Positions 1 to 9,175 of a stretch of 64,000 bases of DNA are shown here, piece after piece. The stretch is taken from assembly GCF_014643835.1 (NCBI RefSeq), contig NZ_BMKD01000006.1, forward strand, positions 385,883 to 449,882, written 5' to 3'. The position numbers and the translations under genes were made by a program. The notes under the pieces are model-generated. The model ran no database searches, was not told the origin of the DNA, and was given only the letters and a program-made list of their open reading frames with translations. Within the stretch, counting starts at the first letter, position 1. Every line of letters starts with the position of its first letter. The stretch is from Mucilaginibacter rubeus (lineage in GTDB: Bacteria > Bacteroidota > Bacteroidia > Sphingobacteriales > Sphingobacteriaceae).

Positions 1-3000
1 TTGATGAGTCAACCTGCGAAAATGCTTTAAATAGCCGGTGCAGCTTATCGGCAGAAATACCAATGCCGGTATCTTTTATCTCAAAGCCTAATTCGATTTG
101 GTTATCATCTGATATGCTGAGCAAATGCACGGCTACATAAATTTCACCCTTTTTGGTAAACTTGATAGCGTTACTGATTAAATTGATCAGGATCTGGCGA
201 AGCCTTAAACTATCGCCAATAATTTGCGCCGGTACATCATAGTCAATCTGGTAAACCAGGTCCAGCTTCAGGTGGGCGGCTTTTAGGGCAAAAACATCAA
301 AAACCTCTTCAATACAGGTACGCAGGCTAAAATCCTTTTCCTCCAGCTCCATATTGCCCGATTCTATTTTCGAAAAATCTAAAATATCGTTAATCACCGC
401 CAGCAGGTCTTCGCCGCAGGTTTGTATGGATTCGGCAAAAGTACGCTGCTCTTCATCCAAAGGAGTTTCGGCCAGTAACGACGCCATCCCGATCACCCCA
501 TTCATAGGTGTGCGGATCTCATGGCTCATGGTAGCCAAAAATATGCTTTTAGCCTTGTTAGCCTCCTCGGCCTCGAGGGCTAATTTTTTTTCAACTTCTA
601 TGGCACGGGCCAGCTGCCCGGTACGTTCTTTCACCTGGCGCTCAAGCTCGGCCTTTTGCTTTAATATAGAACGTGTACGGATAAGATAAAATGCCGGGCC
701 GCTGATTATAAAAATTAACGCTACAATTAATTTAAACCACCAGGTAAGCCAAAAAGGAGGCTTAATGTTGATGATGATAAATGTGCCTTTGTTATTCCAT
801 TTGCAATCATTATTTGATGCCTTAACCCTGAATGTATAACTACCCGGATCAAGGTTGGTATAAGTGGCCGTTCTTTTATTGCCAACATAATTCCAATCTT
901 TATCAAACCCTTCCAGCTTGTAGGCATATTGGTTTTTTTCGGGAATGGTATAATTCAGGGCCGCAAACTCAAATGTAAGTACCGACTGTTTGTAAGATAG
1001 GTTTATGGAGTCTGTTTCGCTGATATCTTTTTGAAGCGGGGAGTTTTTAGCCCCGGCGTTTACCTCCTTATTGAAAATCTGCAGCCCGGTAATATAAACA
1101 GGAGGGACAAAGTCATTATCTTTTAAACTATCGGGATAAAAAGTACTGAATCCGTTTACGCCGCCAAAAAACATTTCCCCGTCGGCAGTTTGAAAACAGG
1201 AATGGCCTTTAAATTCATCTCCCTGCAATCCGTCAGAAATGTCATAGTTTCTGATGGCTTTTGTTTTGGGATTAAACCGCGAGATCCCCTTGTTGGTGCT
1301 TAACCAGAGGTTACCTTTGCGGTCTTTCAAAATCGCATAGATCACATTATTAGGCAAACCCTCTCTTTCGGTGTATATAGTAAATGTTTGGTTATGCTTG
1401 TTAAACAGGTTAAGGCCGCCGCCGTTGGTACCTATCCATATATCACCGTTATCGGTTTCGATAATCGACTCGACAGTGTTGTTTGATAAGCTGCGTTTAT
1501 CCCTCTCATCGTGCGTGTAGTGCGTAAAGCGGCCTGTTTTAGGGTTAAATACATTCAACCCGTTATCATCAGTGCCTATCCACATATTGCCCTGTTTATC
1601 CTGAAACACTGCTGTAACAATATCACTGCTTATGCTGTTGTTATCTTCCGGGTTGTTCCTGTACCGTGTAAAGAGACCGGTTTTTACGTTATAATGATTA
1701 AGGCCCCCTTTCCAGGTCCCTAACCATATATTGCCGTCACGGTCTTTATACATATTGTTGATATCTGAAAGGGAGAGGCTACGCGGATTATTTGCCTGGG
1801 GCATGTGATGTGTAAAGGCTCCCTTTTTTTTATCAAACAGGTCAAACCCGCCAATATGATAACCAATACCAATAACATCTTTATTTATTGGCACTATGGC
1901 CATTACATAATTATTACTTATGGTGTTGCTGTTATTATCACTATGCAGGTAATGAACAAAGGTCTTTTTCTTGCGATTAAATAAATTAAGGCCGCCCCCG
2001 TCGGTGCCTATCCAAATATTTTCGTCACTATCATCACCGGAGATGGCCAGCACGTTGTTGTTGCTCAAACTATTCGGGTTGTTGGGGTTTTGACTGTAGG
2101 AACTGAATTTATCGCCAAAGCCAGGCAAAAAATCAACACCGCCCGAATAAGTGCCTATCCAGGTATTCCCCGTATCATCTTTATATAAACAATAAACCGA
2201 GTTACTGCTCAGGCTGTGATGGTCGTTTGCATCAAATTTGTAGCAAGTAAATTTATTGGCCGGATAATCGAGCACACTTATGCCGCCATTTTCGGTCCCT
2301 ATCCAGAGTTTCCCGTCGCCGTTTTCGAGTATCGAAAGAATATCGTTATGGCAAATACTGTTGCTGTTATCAGGGTCGTGTTTGAAATTTATAAACGAAT
2401 TATTTTTATTGTTATATAATGCCAGGCCTCCTCCATGTGTACCTGCCCAAATATTGCCTTTGCTATCTTTGTATACCGCCTTTACCCAGCTGGCGCCGAT
2501 GCTGTTTTGGTTTGCAGGATCATGAACATAACCAATAAACTTACCGTTTTGTGGATTAAAATGGTAAAGCCCGTCATCGGTACCTATCCATAACCAGCCA
2601 TTATTATCCTCGGTAACCTGGTAAATGAAATCGTTAGCTATACTGTTTGTGCCATTCGCGGCATGTGTGAATCTTTTAAATGAACCATTTGCAGCATTAA
2701 ACAGATATAAACCCTTGCTGGTGCCCAACCACATCCTTTTTTTACTATCCAAAAAAACAGACTGTACAGCAAAAGTTAAATGATTGGAATAGTGGATAAA
2801 TGTATTTGAGGCCCGGTCAAATCTGTCAAGCCCGCTTTCGGTTCCAATCCATAAATTATGATAACTGTCTTCCGTTATAGCTAATACATAGTTATCGATG
2901 ATGGTTGTTTTATTATTCTGGTCGTGCTTATAATGCGTAAACTTATAACCGTCGTACTTATTAAGGCCATCTTCGGTGCCAAACCACATAAAACCACGGC

Positions 3001-3145
3001 TATCTTTAATAATGGTTATTACATGGCTCTGTGACAGGCCTTCATTTGTACTAAGCTGTTTAAATTTAAGGGCGGGTGTTTGCGAATAGGATAATCCGGG
3101 AAAAAGCAGGTATAAACAGCAGATAAAAAGCAATATTGGCCTCAT
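1..3145 (-). CDS. Propeller-sensor hybrid histidine kinase, partial (3' end outside window)
   Basis: Reads without a stop from an ATG at 3145 to the left edge (1048 residues seen). Order: signal peptide (1-21, ending LSYSQ), a long run of two-component-regulator propeller repeats forming a periplasmic sensor, a Y_Y_Y domain (about 720-790), one membrane helix (about 800-820), a charged coiled coil, a HisKA domain with [14 protein letters not shown] (His875) and the start of an HATPase domain with NLISNAIKF and DTGIGIS. The HisKA box is of the BarA/ArcB hybrid-kinase type, unlike the SHEFRTPLSLI and AHEIRTPLTLI boxes of the two other sensor proteins in this window. It probably senses an oligosaccharide and phosphorylates a receiver domain, but whether a receiver or AraC output domain follows cannot be seen. 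Orphan with respect to visible carbohydrate genes. Confidence 0.9.
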   Translation of the reverse strand, partial: MRPILLFICCLYLLFPGLSYSQTPALKFKQLSTNEGLSQSHVITIIKDSRGFMWFGTEDGLNKYDGYKFTHYKHDQNNKTTIIDNYVLAITEDSYHNLWIGTESGLDRFDRASNTFIHYSNHLTFAVQSVFLDSKKRMWLGTSKGLYLFNAANGSFKRFTHAANGTNSIANDFIYQVTEDNNGWLWIGTDDGLYHFNPQNGKFIGYVHDPANQNSIGASWVKAVYKDSKGNIWAGTHGGGLALYNNKNNSFINFKHDPDNSNSICHNDILSILENGDGKLWIGTENGGISVLDYPANKFTCYKFDANDHHSLSSNSVYCLYKDDTGNTWIGTYSGGVDFLPGFGDKFSSYSQNPNNPNSLSNNNVLAISGDDSDENIWIGTDGGGLNLFNRKKKTFVHYLHSDNNSNTISNNYVMAIVPINKDVIGIGYHIGGFDLFDKKKGAFTHHMPQANNPRSLSLSDINNMYKDRDGNIWLGTWKGGLNHYNVKTGLFTRYRNNPEDNNSISSDIVTAVFQDKQGNMWIGTDDNGLNVFNPKTGRFTHYTHDERDKRSLSNNTVESIIETDNGDIWIGTNGGGLNLFNKHNQTFTIYTEREGLPNNVIYAILKDRKGNLWLSTNKGISRFNPKTKAIRNYDISDGLQGDEFKGHSCFQTADGEMFFGGVNGFSTFYPDSLKDNDFVPPVYITGLQIFNKEVNAGAKNSPLQKDISETDSINLSYKQSVLTFEFAALNYTIPEKNQYAYKLEGFDKDWNYVGNKRTATYTNLDPGSYTFRVKASNNDCKWNNKGTFIIINIKPPFWLTWWFKLIVALIFIISGPAFYLIRTRSILKQKAELERQVKERTGQLARAIEVEKKLALEAEEANKAKSIFLATMSHEIRTPMNGVIGMASLLAETPLDEEQRTFAESIQTCGEDLLAVINDILDFSKIESGNMELEEKDFSLRTCIEEVFDVFALKAAHLKLDLVYQIDYDVPAQIIGDSLRLRQILINLISNAIKFTKKGEIYVAVHLLSISDDNQIELGFEIKDTGIGISADKLHRLFKAFSQVDSS

Positions 3146-3490
3146 TATTATTTTGCTGGTTAGTTTTATCGTATTTCTAATCGGTTGATGTTATAAGCCA
3201 AAACAAGCATTGCAGCGGCTAAATAAATGCTCTTATCTTGCGGAACTTATTAATTTGGTTTCAGGAATTTAGTCTTAATAAGTTCTATCGGGCAAGAATT
3301 TATATTGACCAAACCGCCTTTAACGTTCATGATAATTCCGGGTTACCGGGAGCTTATTTTAAGTTAGTACTGCTTGCCTGTGATACGGGTATTTACGGGA
3401 AATAGTTTCGTATAACGTGTTGTTTTTGCCCATTTAACAGCTATTGTTAACTCAGGAGAAATATTAACAAACCCGGCTTCTGTTTACAAC
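3146..3490. other. Intergenic region, no gene seen
   Basis: About 345 bases between the kinase start and the DUF1080 gene end. No open frame of note, no clear terminator hairpin with a T-run and no perfect TAnnTTTG promoter box were seen. It must contain the kinase promoter. Confidence 0.5.
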
Positions 3491-4300
3491 CTACCGGTCT
3501 GTATCCGGCAACTGTTTAATCTCTATATTCCTGAAATCGACGGGCTGCCCTTCACTTTGCAGAGCGATAAAGCCGCTGCTTAGTAATTTGCCATCCTGCT
3601 TGTATTTAGGATCATAGCCATGTGCCACGCCGCCGCCAATGGTAGGCCTTGAATATTGAAGTACGGTATCGCCGTTGATAATATGGGTAATTAATTTGTT
3701 GCCCTGAACAATCAGTTCGCCTTTTACCCACTGGTCACCGTCATAGGTTTTTGAAGTAGAGTTGATACAATGGTCGGGCGAAACCTTTCCTTTATAAACA
3801 ACATCGGTGCCGGGCGAGCACATATTTCCTGTTGGCCTTGGTTTCCCGTCGCCCAGGCCGCCTAATAACTGCATTTCTATCGATATCGGCCAATCCTGGT
3901 CCTTTAGCATAGTTCGGGGATCCTGTGAATGAAACATGACGCCGCTGTTAAGAAGCGTGTAGTCTGGTGCGCCTTTTTGCTGTTTACCAACAAAGCGGTA
4001 TTCAAACCGCAGGTGATAGTAAGAGAACGGGGTTTTGTAATACAAATGACCAAACTGATCGTTGAAATCGCTGTACTGATCATAGCTAACCCTGATCATG
4101 CCATCTTCTACCCGGAAGGTATTGCCATAATTTTCGCCAACCAGGTGATGATTGATCTTTACAAACCAATCGTTAATGTCGGTCCCGTTAAACAGCTTCG
4201 TCCAGCCTTTATCGGCATTGCCGGCGTCAGCCAGTTTTTTCGGCCCGGCGCAGCCTAATATGAGGAGGCAGGAAAACATAAAAACGCGTGTTATTTTCAT
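3491..4300 (-). CDS. DUF1080 (3-keto-disaccharide hydrolase domain) lipoprotein
   Basis: The 269-residue product starts with MKITRVFMFS and a lipobox (LILGC, lipid Cys17), so it is an exported lipoprotein. The rest is a single jelly-roll DUF1080/PF06439-type domain: WTKLFNGTDINDWFVK near the start, then FRVEDGMIRV, GVMFHSQDP, EMQLLGG and a C-terminal FRNIEIKQL. The family is related to LamG/concanavalin folds and includes enzymes that act on 3-keto-glycosides. The ATG at 4300 was chosen over an in-frame GTG at 4351 because it gives a clean lipoprotein signal. It stands alone, codirectional with the acyltransferase upstream, with about 230 bases between. Confidence 0.85.
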   Translation of the reverse strand: MKITRVFMFSCLLILGCAGPKKLADAGNADKGWTKLFNGTDINDWFVKINHHLVGENYGNTFRVEDGMIRVSYDQYSDFNDQFGHLYYKTPFSYYHLRFEYRFVGKQQKGAPDYTLLNSGVMFHSQDPRTMLKDQDWPISIEMQLLGGLGDGKPRPTGNMCSPGTDVVYKGKVSPDHCINSTSKTYDGDQWVKGELIVQGNKLITHIINGDTVLQYSRPTIGGGVAHGYDPKYKQDGKLLSSGFIALQSEGQPVDFRNIEIKQLPDTDR

Positions 4301-4528
4301 AGGTGGTAAGGTATTATGCTTTTTATAGATAAATTGAATGCTTTTGTTCACTTAACGCTTTGCTAACCGGTATTTCGAAAGTTTGCTCAATATTAATTTT
4401 GCTGACCCTCCTTTACCGTAAGTTTTATCTCTTATGCTACGAATTTAAGAAATTCAGGCCATGTTTTATTGCTTTTAATGCTTTGCCTGTTAAGGTACGC
4501 TGAGGCCGCTTTTGTTCAAGATCTCTTT

Positions 4529-5635
4529 TTAGCCAAGTTTTTTTTGCAGCCAGTTACGAACCGGCTCATCATACCATTTCAAAGTAATATACGCCAGGAA
4601 AATTGCACCAATCAAAATAGCTAAAGCATAAGGCCAGGCCTGCACTATGGTTACGCCTTTATGATTGCTGATCCATGCTACGTAAAAATAAACCAGCGGA
4701 TAATGCACCATGTAAAGAGGGTAGGATATATCGCCGAGAAACCTGCATACCCTGCTCTCCGTTTGGGTATGGACCTTACCGCCGGCACCAAGATAAACGA
4801 TAAGCGGAAAAATGATAATAATGCAAACGGACTCGTAGATCCCGTTCATCCAAAGATGGGCAGCACCGCCGATGCGCGGCATATACATTACTATCGATAT
4901 TAAAACACTGCACCATAAAAATGCGTGCCTGATGCGGGCTGGTTTAGCAATACGTGAAAGCAACAGGCCGGCAAAGAATGGGTATATGGTGCGGGTAATG
5001 CCAACGCGCACCTGTTCCACGTTAAGTGTCCAGCCGCCGCTGACATCTCCATTGGTGATAGCCAGGTGCGCAAGTGCTACAGCTGCAACGCATACTAAAA
5101 CCGACAATGTAGTTTTTGAAAATTTTCTTATCCAAACCGCATAAAGAATGTTGGCGATGTATTCAAAGAACAATGACCATCCTACGCTGTTAAGAGGATG
5201 CATTTCCTGCCAGCCGCGAATATCCAAAGACAGCGGTACTGGTAGGATGGTATAACCGATCAGCATTACCAGTAGCATCTTCCAAATTGGTACGGTATGA
5301 ATGAGCGGCCACAGCGTAGAATCTGTAAAATAAAAACCTATGGCACCCAATGTCATCCCGAGAATTACCATAGGCTGAAGTCGCTCGATACGGCGTTTAA
5401 AAAAACTGCCGATTGTCATTTTATGCCAGCGGTCGTCATAAGCATAGCCCATAACGAAACCCGATAGCAGGAAAAAGAAATCGACAGCCAGGTACCCGTG
5501 GTTAACTATGATATCCAGATGACCGCTTCCCAATGGTTCGGTTAGGTGAAAGGTAACTACGATAATGGCTGCAACACCGCGTAAGCCATCCAGTATCGGA
5601 TAATGCGGCTTGGTGATCAGTTTATTATTGTCCAT
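4529..5635 (-). CDS. Acyltransferase 3 family membrane protein
   Basis: A 368-residue polytopic inner-membrane protein of the OafA/YrhL type that transfers acyl groups onto cell-surface sugars. Visible signs are the N-terminal LDGLRGVAAIIVV with the family histidine in TFHLTEP, FFFLLSGFVMGY, about ten hydrophobic segments, and the C-terminal GDISYPLYMVHYP motif. ATG start at 5635. No periplasmic SGNH domain is present, so it is the short form. The acceptor sugar cannot be told; no polysaccharide-synthesis genes are next to it. Confidence 0.85.
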   Translation of the reverse strand: MDNNKLITKPHYPILDGLRGVAAIIVVTFHLTEPLGSGHLDIIVNHGYLAVDFFFLLSGFVMGYAYDDRWHKMTIGSFFKRRIERLQPMVILGMTLGAIGFYFTDSTLWPLIHTVPIWKMLLVMLIGYTILPVPLSLDIRGWQEMHPLNSVGWSLFFEYIANILYAVWIRKFSKTTLSVLVCVAAVALAHLAITNGDVSGGWTLNVEQVRVGITRTIYPFFAGLLLSRIAKPARIRHAFLWCSVLISIVMYMPRIGGAAHLWMNGIYESVCIIIIFPLIVYLGAGGKVHTQTESRVCRFLGDISYPLYMVHYPLVYFYVAWISNHKGVTIVQAWPYALAILIGAIFLAYITLKWYDEPVRNWLQKKLG

Positions 5636-6002
5636 GTATAAGATTAGAGTTGGTCGATATTGGGCCGGATGCTAAAACAGGTGTTGCCGGTGTTCAGCGG
5701 GCGTTTTTCTTTCCTGTGCATGTATATGCCGGCAAGACCAATGACTTAAATCGGTTAGATTGGTTCATGAACAGTATATAATTGAAGTCTTATTCAGATC
5801 GTAAAAATAAGTGAAAGTGATGCCGGGATATCTTCATATCGTGTCAAAATACACGCATATCGTCTCATTTTCGCATGTTTTGTATCTAAATTCGAGGAAT
5901 CCCCAATTAAATTGTCACTAAGTTGGATCAGAAAAGCGCGGCAGTTATTGTTAAATGGTGACATTGACCATTACCTGCAAAGTAATCTACAGAATATAGA
6001 TA
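5636..6002. other. Intergenic region, no gene seen
   Basis: About 370 bases between the acyltransferase start and the tRNA terminator. It contains runs such as cgtgtcaaaatacacgcata but no convincing reading frame, hairpin or perfect promoter box. It should hold the acyltransferase promoter. Confidence 0.45.
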
Positions 6003-6034
6003 TAAAAAAAGCCTCACATGTCTGTGAGGCTTTT
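6003..6034 (-). terminator. Rho-independent terminator after tRNA-Asn
   Basis: A perfect 8-bp stem, GCCTCACA/TGTGAGGC (6011-6018 with 6023-6030), with a 4-base loop. It is followed on the minus strand by a run of seven T residues just past the 3' end of the tRNA. Confidence 0.8.
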
Positions 6035-6035
6035 G

Positions 6036-6109
6036 CTCCTGAGGCTGGGCTCGAACCAGCGACCCTCTGATTAACAGTCAGATGCTCTAACCGGCTGAGC
6101 TACTCAGGA
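6036..6109 (-). tRNA. tRNA-Asn (anticodon GTT)
   Basis: A complete cloverleaf on the minus strand. The acceptor stem TCCTGAG/CTCAGGA is perfect, the D arm reads GCTC...GAGC, the anticodon arm is TCTGA-CTGTTAA-TCAGA with anticodon GTT, and the T arm is GCTGG-TTCGAGC-CCAGC with discriminator G. CCA is not encoded. It is flanked by a promoter and a terminator, so it is a single-gene transcription unit. Confidence 0.97.
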
Positions 6110-6132
6110 ATCTAATCCGGTTTGGAGTGGGG

Positions 6133-6163
6133 CAAAGGTAAAAACTCATCGGATATTTCACAA
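6133..6163 (-). promoter_or_regulatory. Bacteroidota-type promoter for tRNA-Asn
   Basis: On the minus strand a perfect TAnnTTTG box (TACCTTTG, 6133-6140) lies 20 bases after a TTG (6161-6163). This matches the known Bacteroidota primary sigma consensus of TTG, about 19-20 bases, TAnnTTTG. It places transcription start about 15-20 bases before the mature tRNA. Confidence 0.65.
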
Positions 6164-6427
6164 TTTTTATTAAAAAAAATTTTAATTATTTTTCACAGGC
6201 TTTTTTAGCCCCTGATTATGTGCTACTTAAAACCCAAAGACACACTACAGCATTTTTTTAGCGATGGCAATTCTTTCTGCAAAGCCCCTTTTTTTCAGCT
6301 GCCAGTTTTCTGAACCAGCTTAAATTATGTTTTCTCCAATGAAAATTGGCATCACAAACCAGCAACAATGAATGATTATCCCTTAATTTTCACAATATTT
6401 GCGGCGAAAAAATATAAATATCTTTAC

Positions 6428-7342
6428 ATGAGTTTGTTAGTTATTGGCACTGTGGCCTTTGATGCCATTGAAACCCCTTTTGGTAAAACCGATAAAATAG
6501 TAGGCGGCTCTGCAACCTTTGCAAGTTTGGGTGCTTCTTACTTTTATGATAAAATAAAAATCGTTGCGGTTGTTGGCGATGATTTCCCGCAGCACGAGAT
6601 TGAGGACCTTCAAAAGCACAACGTTAATACTGAAGGCCTGCAGATAAAACAGGGCGAAAAATCATTTTTCTGGAGCGGGCGTTACCATAACGACATGAAC
6701 AGCCGCGATACTCTGGTAACTGAGCTTAATGTATTGGAAGCTTTCGATCCCATTATCCCTGATAGTTACCAGGATTGCGAATACCTGATGCTGGGCAACC
6801 TTTCTCCGCAGGTACAGCAAACAGTTATAGCGCGCCTTAAAAACCGCCCTAAGCTTATTGTAATGGACACCATGAACTTTTGGATGGATATTGCCCTTGA
6901 TGAGCTTTTAAAAACCATCCAGCTGGTGGATGTGCTAACCATTAACGATGCCGAAGCCCGCCAGTTATCCGGCGAGTTTTCACTGGTTAAAGCTGCCCGC
7001 AAAATATTAACCATGGGCCCTAAATACATCATCATTAAAAAAGGTGAGCACGGTGCATTGCTGTTCCATGAAGATAAGATTTTTAGTGCCCCCGCCCTTC
7101 CATTGGCCGAAGTATTTGATCCTACTGGCGCTGGCGATACTTTTGCAGGCGGCTTTATTGGCTACATGGCTAAAGTAGGCACCGTTAATTTCAACAACAT
7201 GAAAAACGCCATCATTTTTGGTTCGGCCCTGGCCTCATTCTGTGTTGAAAAATTTGGTTCAGAAAGATTAAGAAACCTTAGCGAAGAGGAAATAGCCGCC
7301 CGGATCCAGGAATTTGTAGGCTTATCTAAATTTGAATTGTAA
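6428..7342 (+). CDS. PfkB family sugar kinase
   Basis: A 304-residue ribokinase/adenosine-kinase-type cytoplasmic kinase that phosphorylates a sugar or nucleoside with ATP. Motifs: N-terminal GTVAFDAIETPFG, the glycine-rich VGGSATFASLGAS, and the C-terminal PfkB signature DPTGAGDTFAGGF, whose Asp is the catalytic base. The ATG at 6428 (MSLLVIGTVAFD) matches the usual family start. An earlier in-frame ATG at 6368 would add 20 residues that do not fit, and a near-consensus -7 box (AATATTTG) lies between the two starts. The substrate is not clear; this subgroup occurs widely in Bacteroidota as a single gene. Confidence 0.9.
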   Translation: MSLLVIGTVAFDAIETPFGKTDKIVGGSATFASLGASYFYDKIKIVAVVGDDFPQHEIEDLQKHNVNTEGLQIKQGEKSFFWSGRYHNDMNSRDTLVTELNVLEAFDPIIPDSYQDCEYLMLGNLSPQVQQTVIARLKNRPKLIVMDTMNFWMDIALDELLKTIQLVDVLTINDAEARQLSGEFSLVKAARKILTMGPKYIIIKKGEHGALLFHEDKIFSAPALPLAEVFDPTGAGDTFAGGFIGYMAKVGTVNFNNMKNAIIFGSALASFCVEKFGSERLRNLSEEEIAARIQEFVGLSKFEL

Positions 7343-7372
7343 GATAGCTGTTTAAAAACATTAATTTTTTAA

Positions 7373-7476
7373 TGTAGAGACACATCACATGCGTCTCCCG
7401 TTTGCAATTCAAGATGTATAGTAACGCTCTAAAAAGCAGCTTGCCCTATGAGAGACGCATGTGATGCGTCTCTACA
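7373..7476. repeat. Inverted-repeat element with 25-bp arms
   Basis: The arms at 7373-7397 and 7452-7476 are reverse complements at 24 of 25 positions and are separated by 54 bases. Each arm is itself nearly palindromic (GAGACGCAT ... ATGCGTCTC). It lies between convergent genes and looks like a REP/MITE-type dispersed repeat. Confidence 0.75.
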
Positions 7477-7539
7477 AAAAAGAACTTTTATAAAGCATTT
7501 TAGGGTATGTTCAGAAGAATCTCTAAAATACAAAAAAAT

Positions 7540-7572
7540 AAACCCTCTATATGTTTTACATACAGAGGGTTT
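7540..7572. terminator. Bidirectional terminator between convergent genes
   Basis: The stem AAACCCTCT/AGAGGGTTT (7540-7548 with 7564-7572), with an inner TATG/CATA extension, sits between the converging kinase and acyl-CoA dehydrogenase genes. An A-rich stretch on the left gives a T-run on the minus strand; the plus-strand side is weaker. Confidence 0.6.
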
Positions 7573-7623
7573 ACAAATAATATAATTGTAAATCAATAAC
7601 TACAGGCAGAATAACCGGGTTCC

Positions 7624-8805
7624 CTATCCTTTCAACACTTCCCTGCTAATCACTATCTTCTGGATCTCACTGGTGCCTTCGCCTATAGTGCAAAGTTTGG
7701 CATCACGATAAAACTTCTCAACAGGGAAATCCTTGGTATAACCATATCCACCGAAGATCTGAACAGCCTCGGTGGCTGTGCGAACCGCCGTTTCAGAGGC
7801 AAAATATTTAGCCATGGCCGATTGTTTTGTGACCGGCAGGTGGCGGTTTTTCAGATCAGCGGCCTGCATTATCAGCAGTTCGGCTGCTTCAATTTCGGTA
7901 GCCATATTGGCCAGCTTAAATGCTATCCCCTGGAAATTACCAATAGGCTGTCCAAACTGGCGGCGCTCTTTGGCGTAAGCAACCGCCGCTTCAAAAGCAC
8001 CTTTTGCAATCCCTAACGAAAGCGCCGCTATCGAGATCCTGCCGCCGTCTAACACTTTCATGGCCTGTTTGAAGCCCTCTCCCTCAACACCCAGCAAATT
8101 TTCCTTTGGTACACGGCAGTTATCAAAAATAAGCTCCGTGGTTTCTGAAGCACGCATACCCAGCTTGTTTTCTTTTTTACCATGGGTAAAACCCGGCGTA
8201 CCTTTTTCAATCACCAGCGCTGAGATCCCGTGCGAATCGCCCTTGTTGCCTGTACGCACCATCACTACCGCCACATCGCCCGATTTACCATGGGTTATCC
8301 AGTTTTTTGAGCCGTTCACTACATAATGGTCGCCATCCAAAACGGCGGTGGTGTTCATACCCAGCGCGTCCGAACCGGTGTTGGCCTCGGTTAATCCCCA
8401 GGCGCCAAGCCATTCGGCAGTGGCCAGTTTGGGCAGCCACTTCAACTTTTGCTCTTCATTGCCAAAGGCAAGGATATGCCCCGTACAAAGCGAATTATGG
8501 GCGGCAACCGATAAACCTATAGCACCGCAAACTTTGGCTATTTCACTGATCACGGTTACATATTCAAAATAGCCGAAACCGGAACCGCCATATTGTTCGG
8601 GCACAAAAATGCCCATCATGCCAAGCTCGCCCAATTGTTTAAACAAGTCGATAGGGAAAACCTGGGCTTCGTCCCATTCCATTACATGAGGTTTAATATA
8701 ACGTTCGGCAAAGTCTTTGGCCATCTGGCCAACCATTTGCTGATTTTCGTTCATAGCAAAATCATACCCGCCTGTTGAGGGGGTATCGGTTAACAAAGTA
8801 TCCAT
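7624..8805 (-). CDS. Acyl-CoA dehydrogenase
   Basis: A 393-residue FAD enzyme that oxidises acyl-CoA to trans-2-enoyl-CoA, passing electrons to ETF. Signs: N-terminal helical domain, [14 protein letters not shown] and [10 protein letters not shown] (flavin/substrate region), [24 protein letters not shown] and the C-terminal IGEGTSEIQ, which carries the usual short/medium-chain catalytic Glu. The ATG at 8805 was chosen over a TTG at 8874. It sits right after an AACCAATTATAAATGT leader like those of other genes here, and the protein length then equals the family norm. It stands alone, so its chain-length preference cannot be inferred from neighbours. Confidence 0.93.
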   Translation of the reverse strand: MDTLLTDTPSTGGYDFAMNENQQMVGQMAKDFAERYIKPHVMEWDEAQVFPIDLFKQLGELGMMGIFVPEQYGGSGFGYFEYVTVISEIAKVCGAIGLSVAAHNSLCTGHILAFGNEEQKLKWLPKLATAEWLGAWGLTEANTGSDALGMNTTAVLDGDHYVVNGSKNWITHGKSGDVAVVMVRTGNKGDSHGISALVIEKGTPGFTHGKKENKLGMRASETTELIFDNCRVPKENLLGVEGEGFKQAMKVLDGGRISIAALSLGIAKGAFEAAVAYAKERRQFGQPIGNFQGIAFKLANMATEIEAAELLIMQAADLKNRHLPVTKQSAMAKYFASETAVRTATEAVQIFGGYGYTKDFPVEKFYRDAKLCTIGEGTSEIQKIVISREVLKG

Positions 8806-9175
8806 ACATTTATAATTGGTTACTACAAAATAACGTATAAAAAATGAGATTGGTTTGCCCGTAAAAGCCTGCAAATCAAGAACAGTTTGGTATTGGGTAT
8901 GAATTATAGGTTTAGTTAAAACAGAGTGGTTTTGGGGAGAGGAAACTGATGAAAAATATTTTTCAGGAATTGTTGAAGCGGGGACTAACCTGACAGTCCC
9001 ATCGGAGTTTTTGAAGCTTTAAGTCAACCGATAGGCCAGGTGGTAAATCACTTTGCAGGTGAAATACCGTCAATTTTTATGAGCTAACCTAATCTCCAAA
9101 CCTCTGATGAAACGGGAAGCCTGATAAAAATGATTGGATAATTTTTTCATTCATCCTTATCAGGCTTTTCTTATG
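8806..9175. other. Intergenic region with one hairpin
   Basis: About 370 bases with no gene. A long stem, AAGCCTGATAA with TTATCAGGCTT (about 9117-9128 and 9158-9170), is followed by TTTT on the plus strand. It lies just downstream of the YncE/phosphoesterase gene on the minus strand, where the T-run is poor, so it is only a weak terminator candidate. Confidence 0.4.

Noticed and set aside
4872-5144. Plus-strand frames inside the acyltransferase gene
   Set aside because: They overlap a membrane protein with strong family motifs and show no motif of their own.
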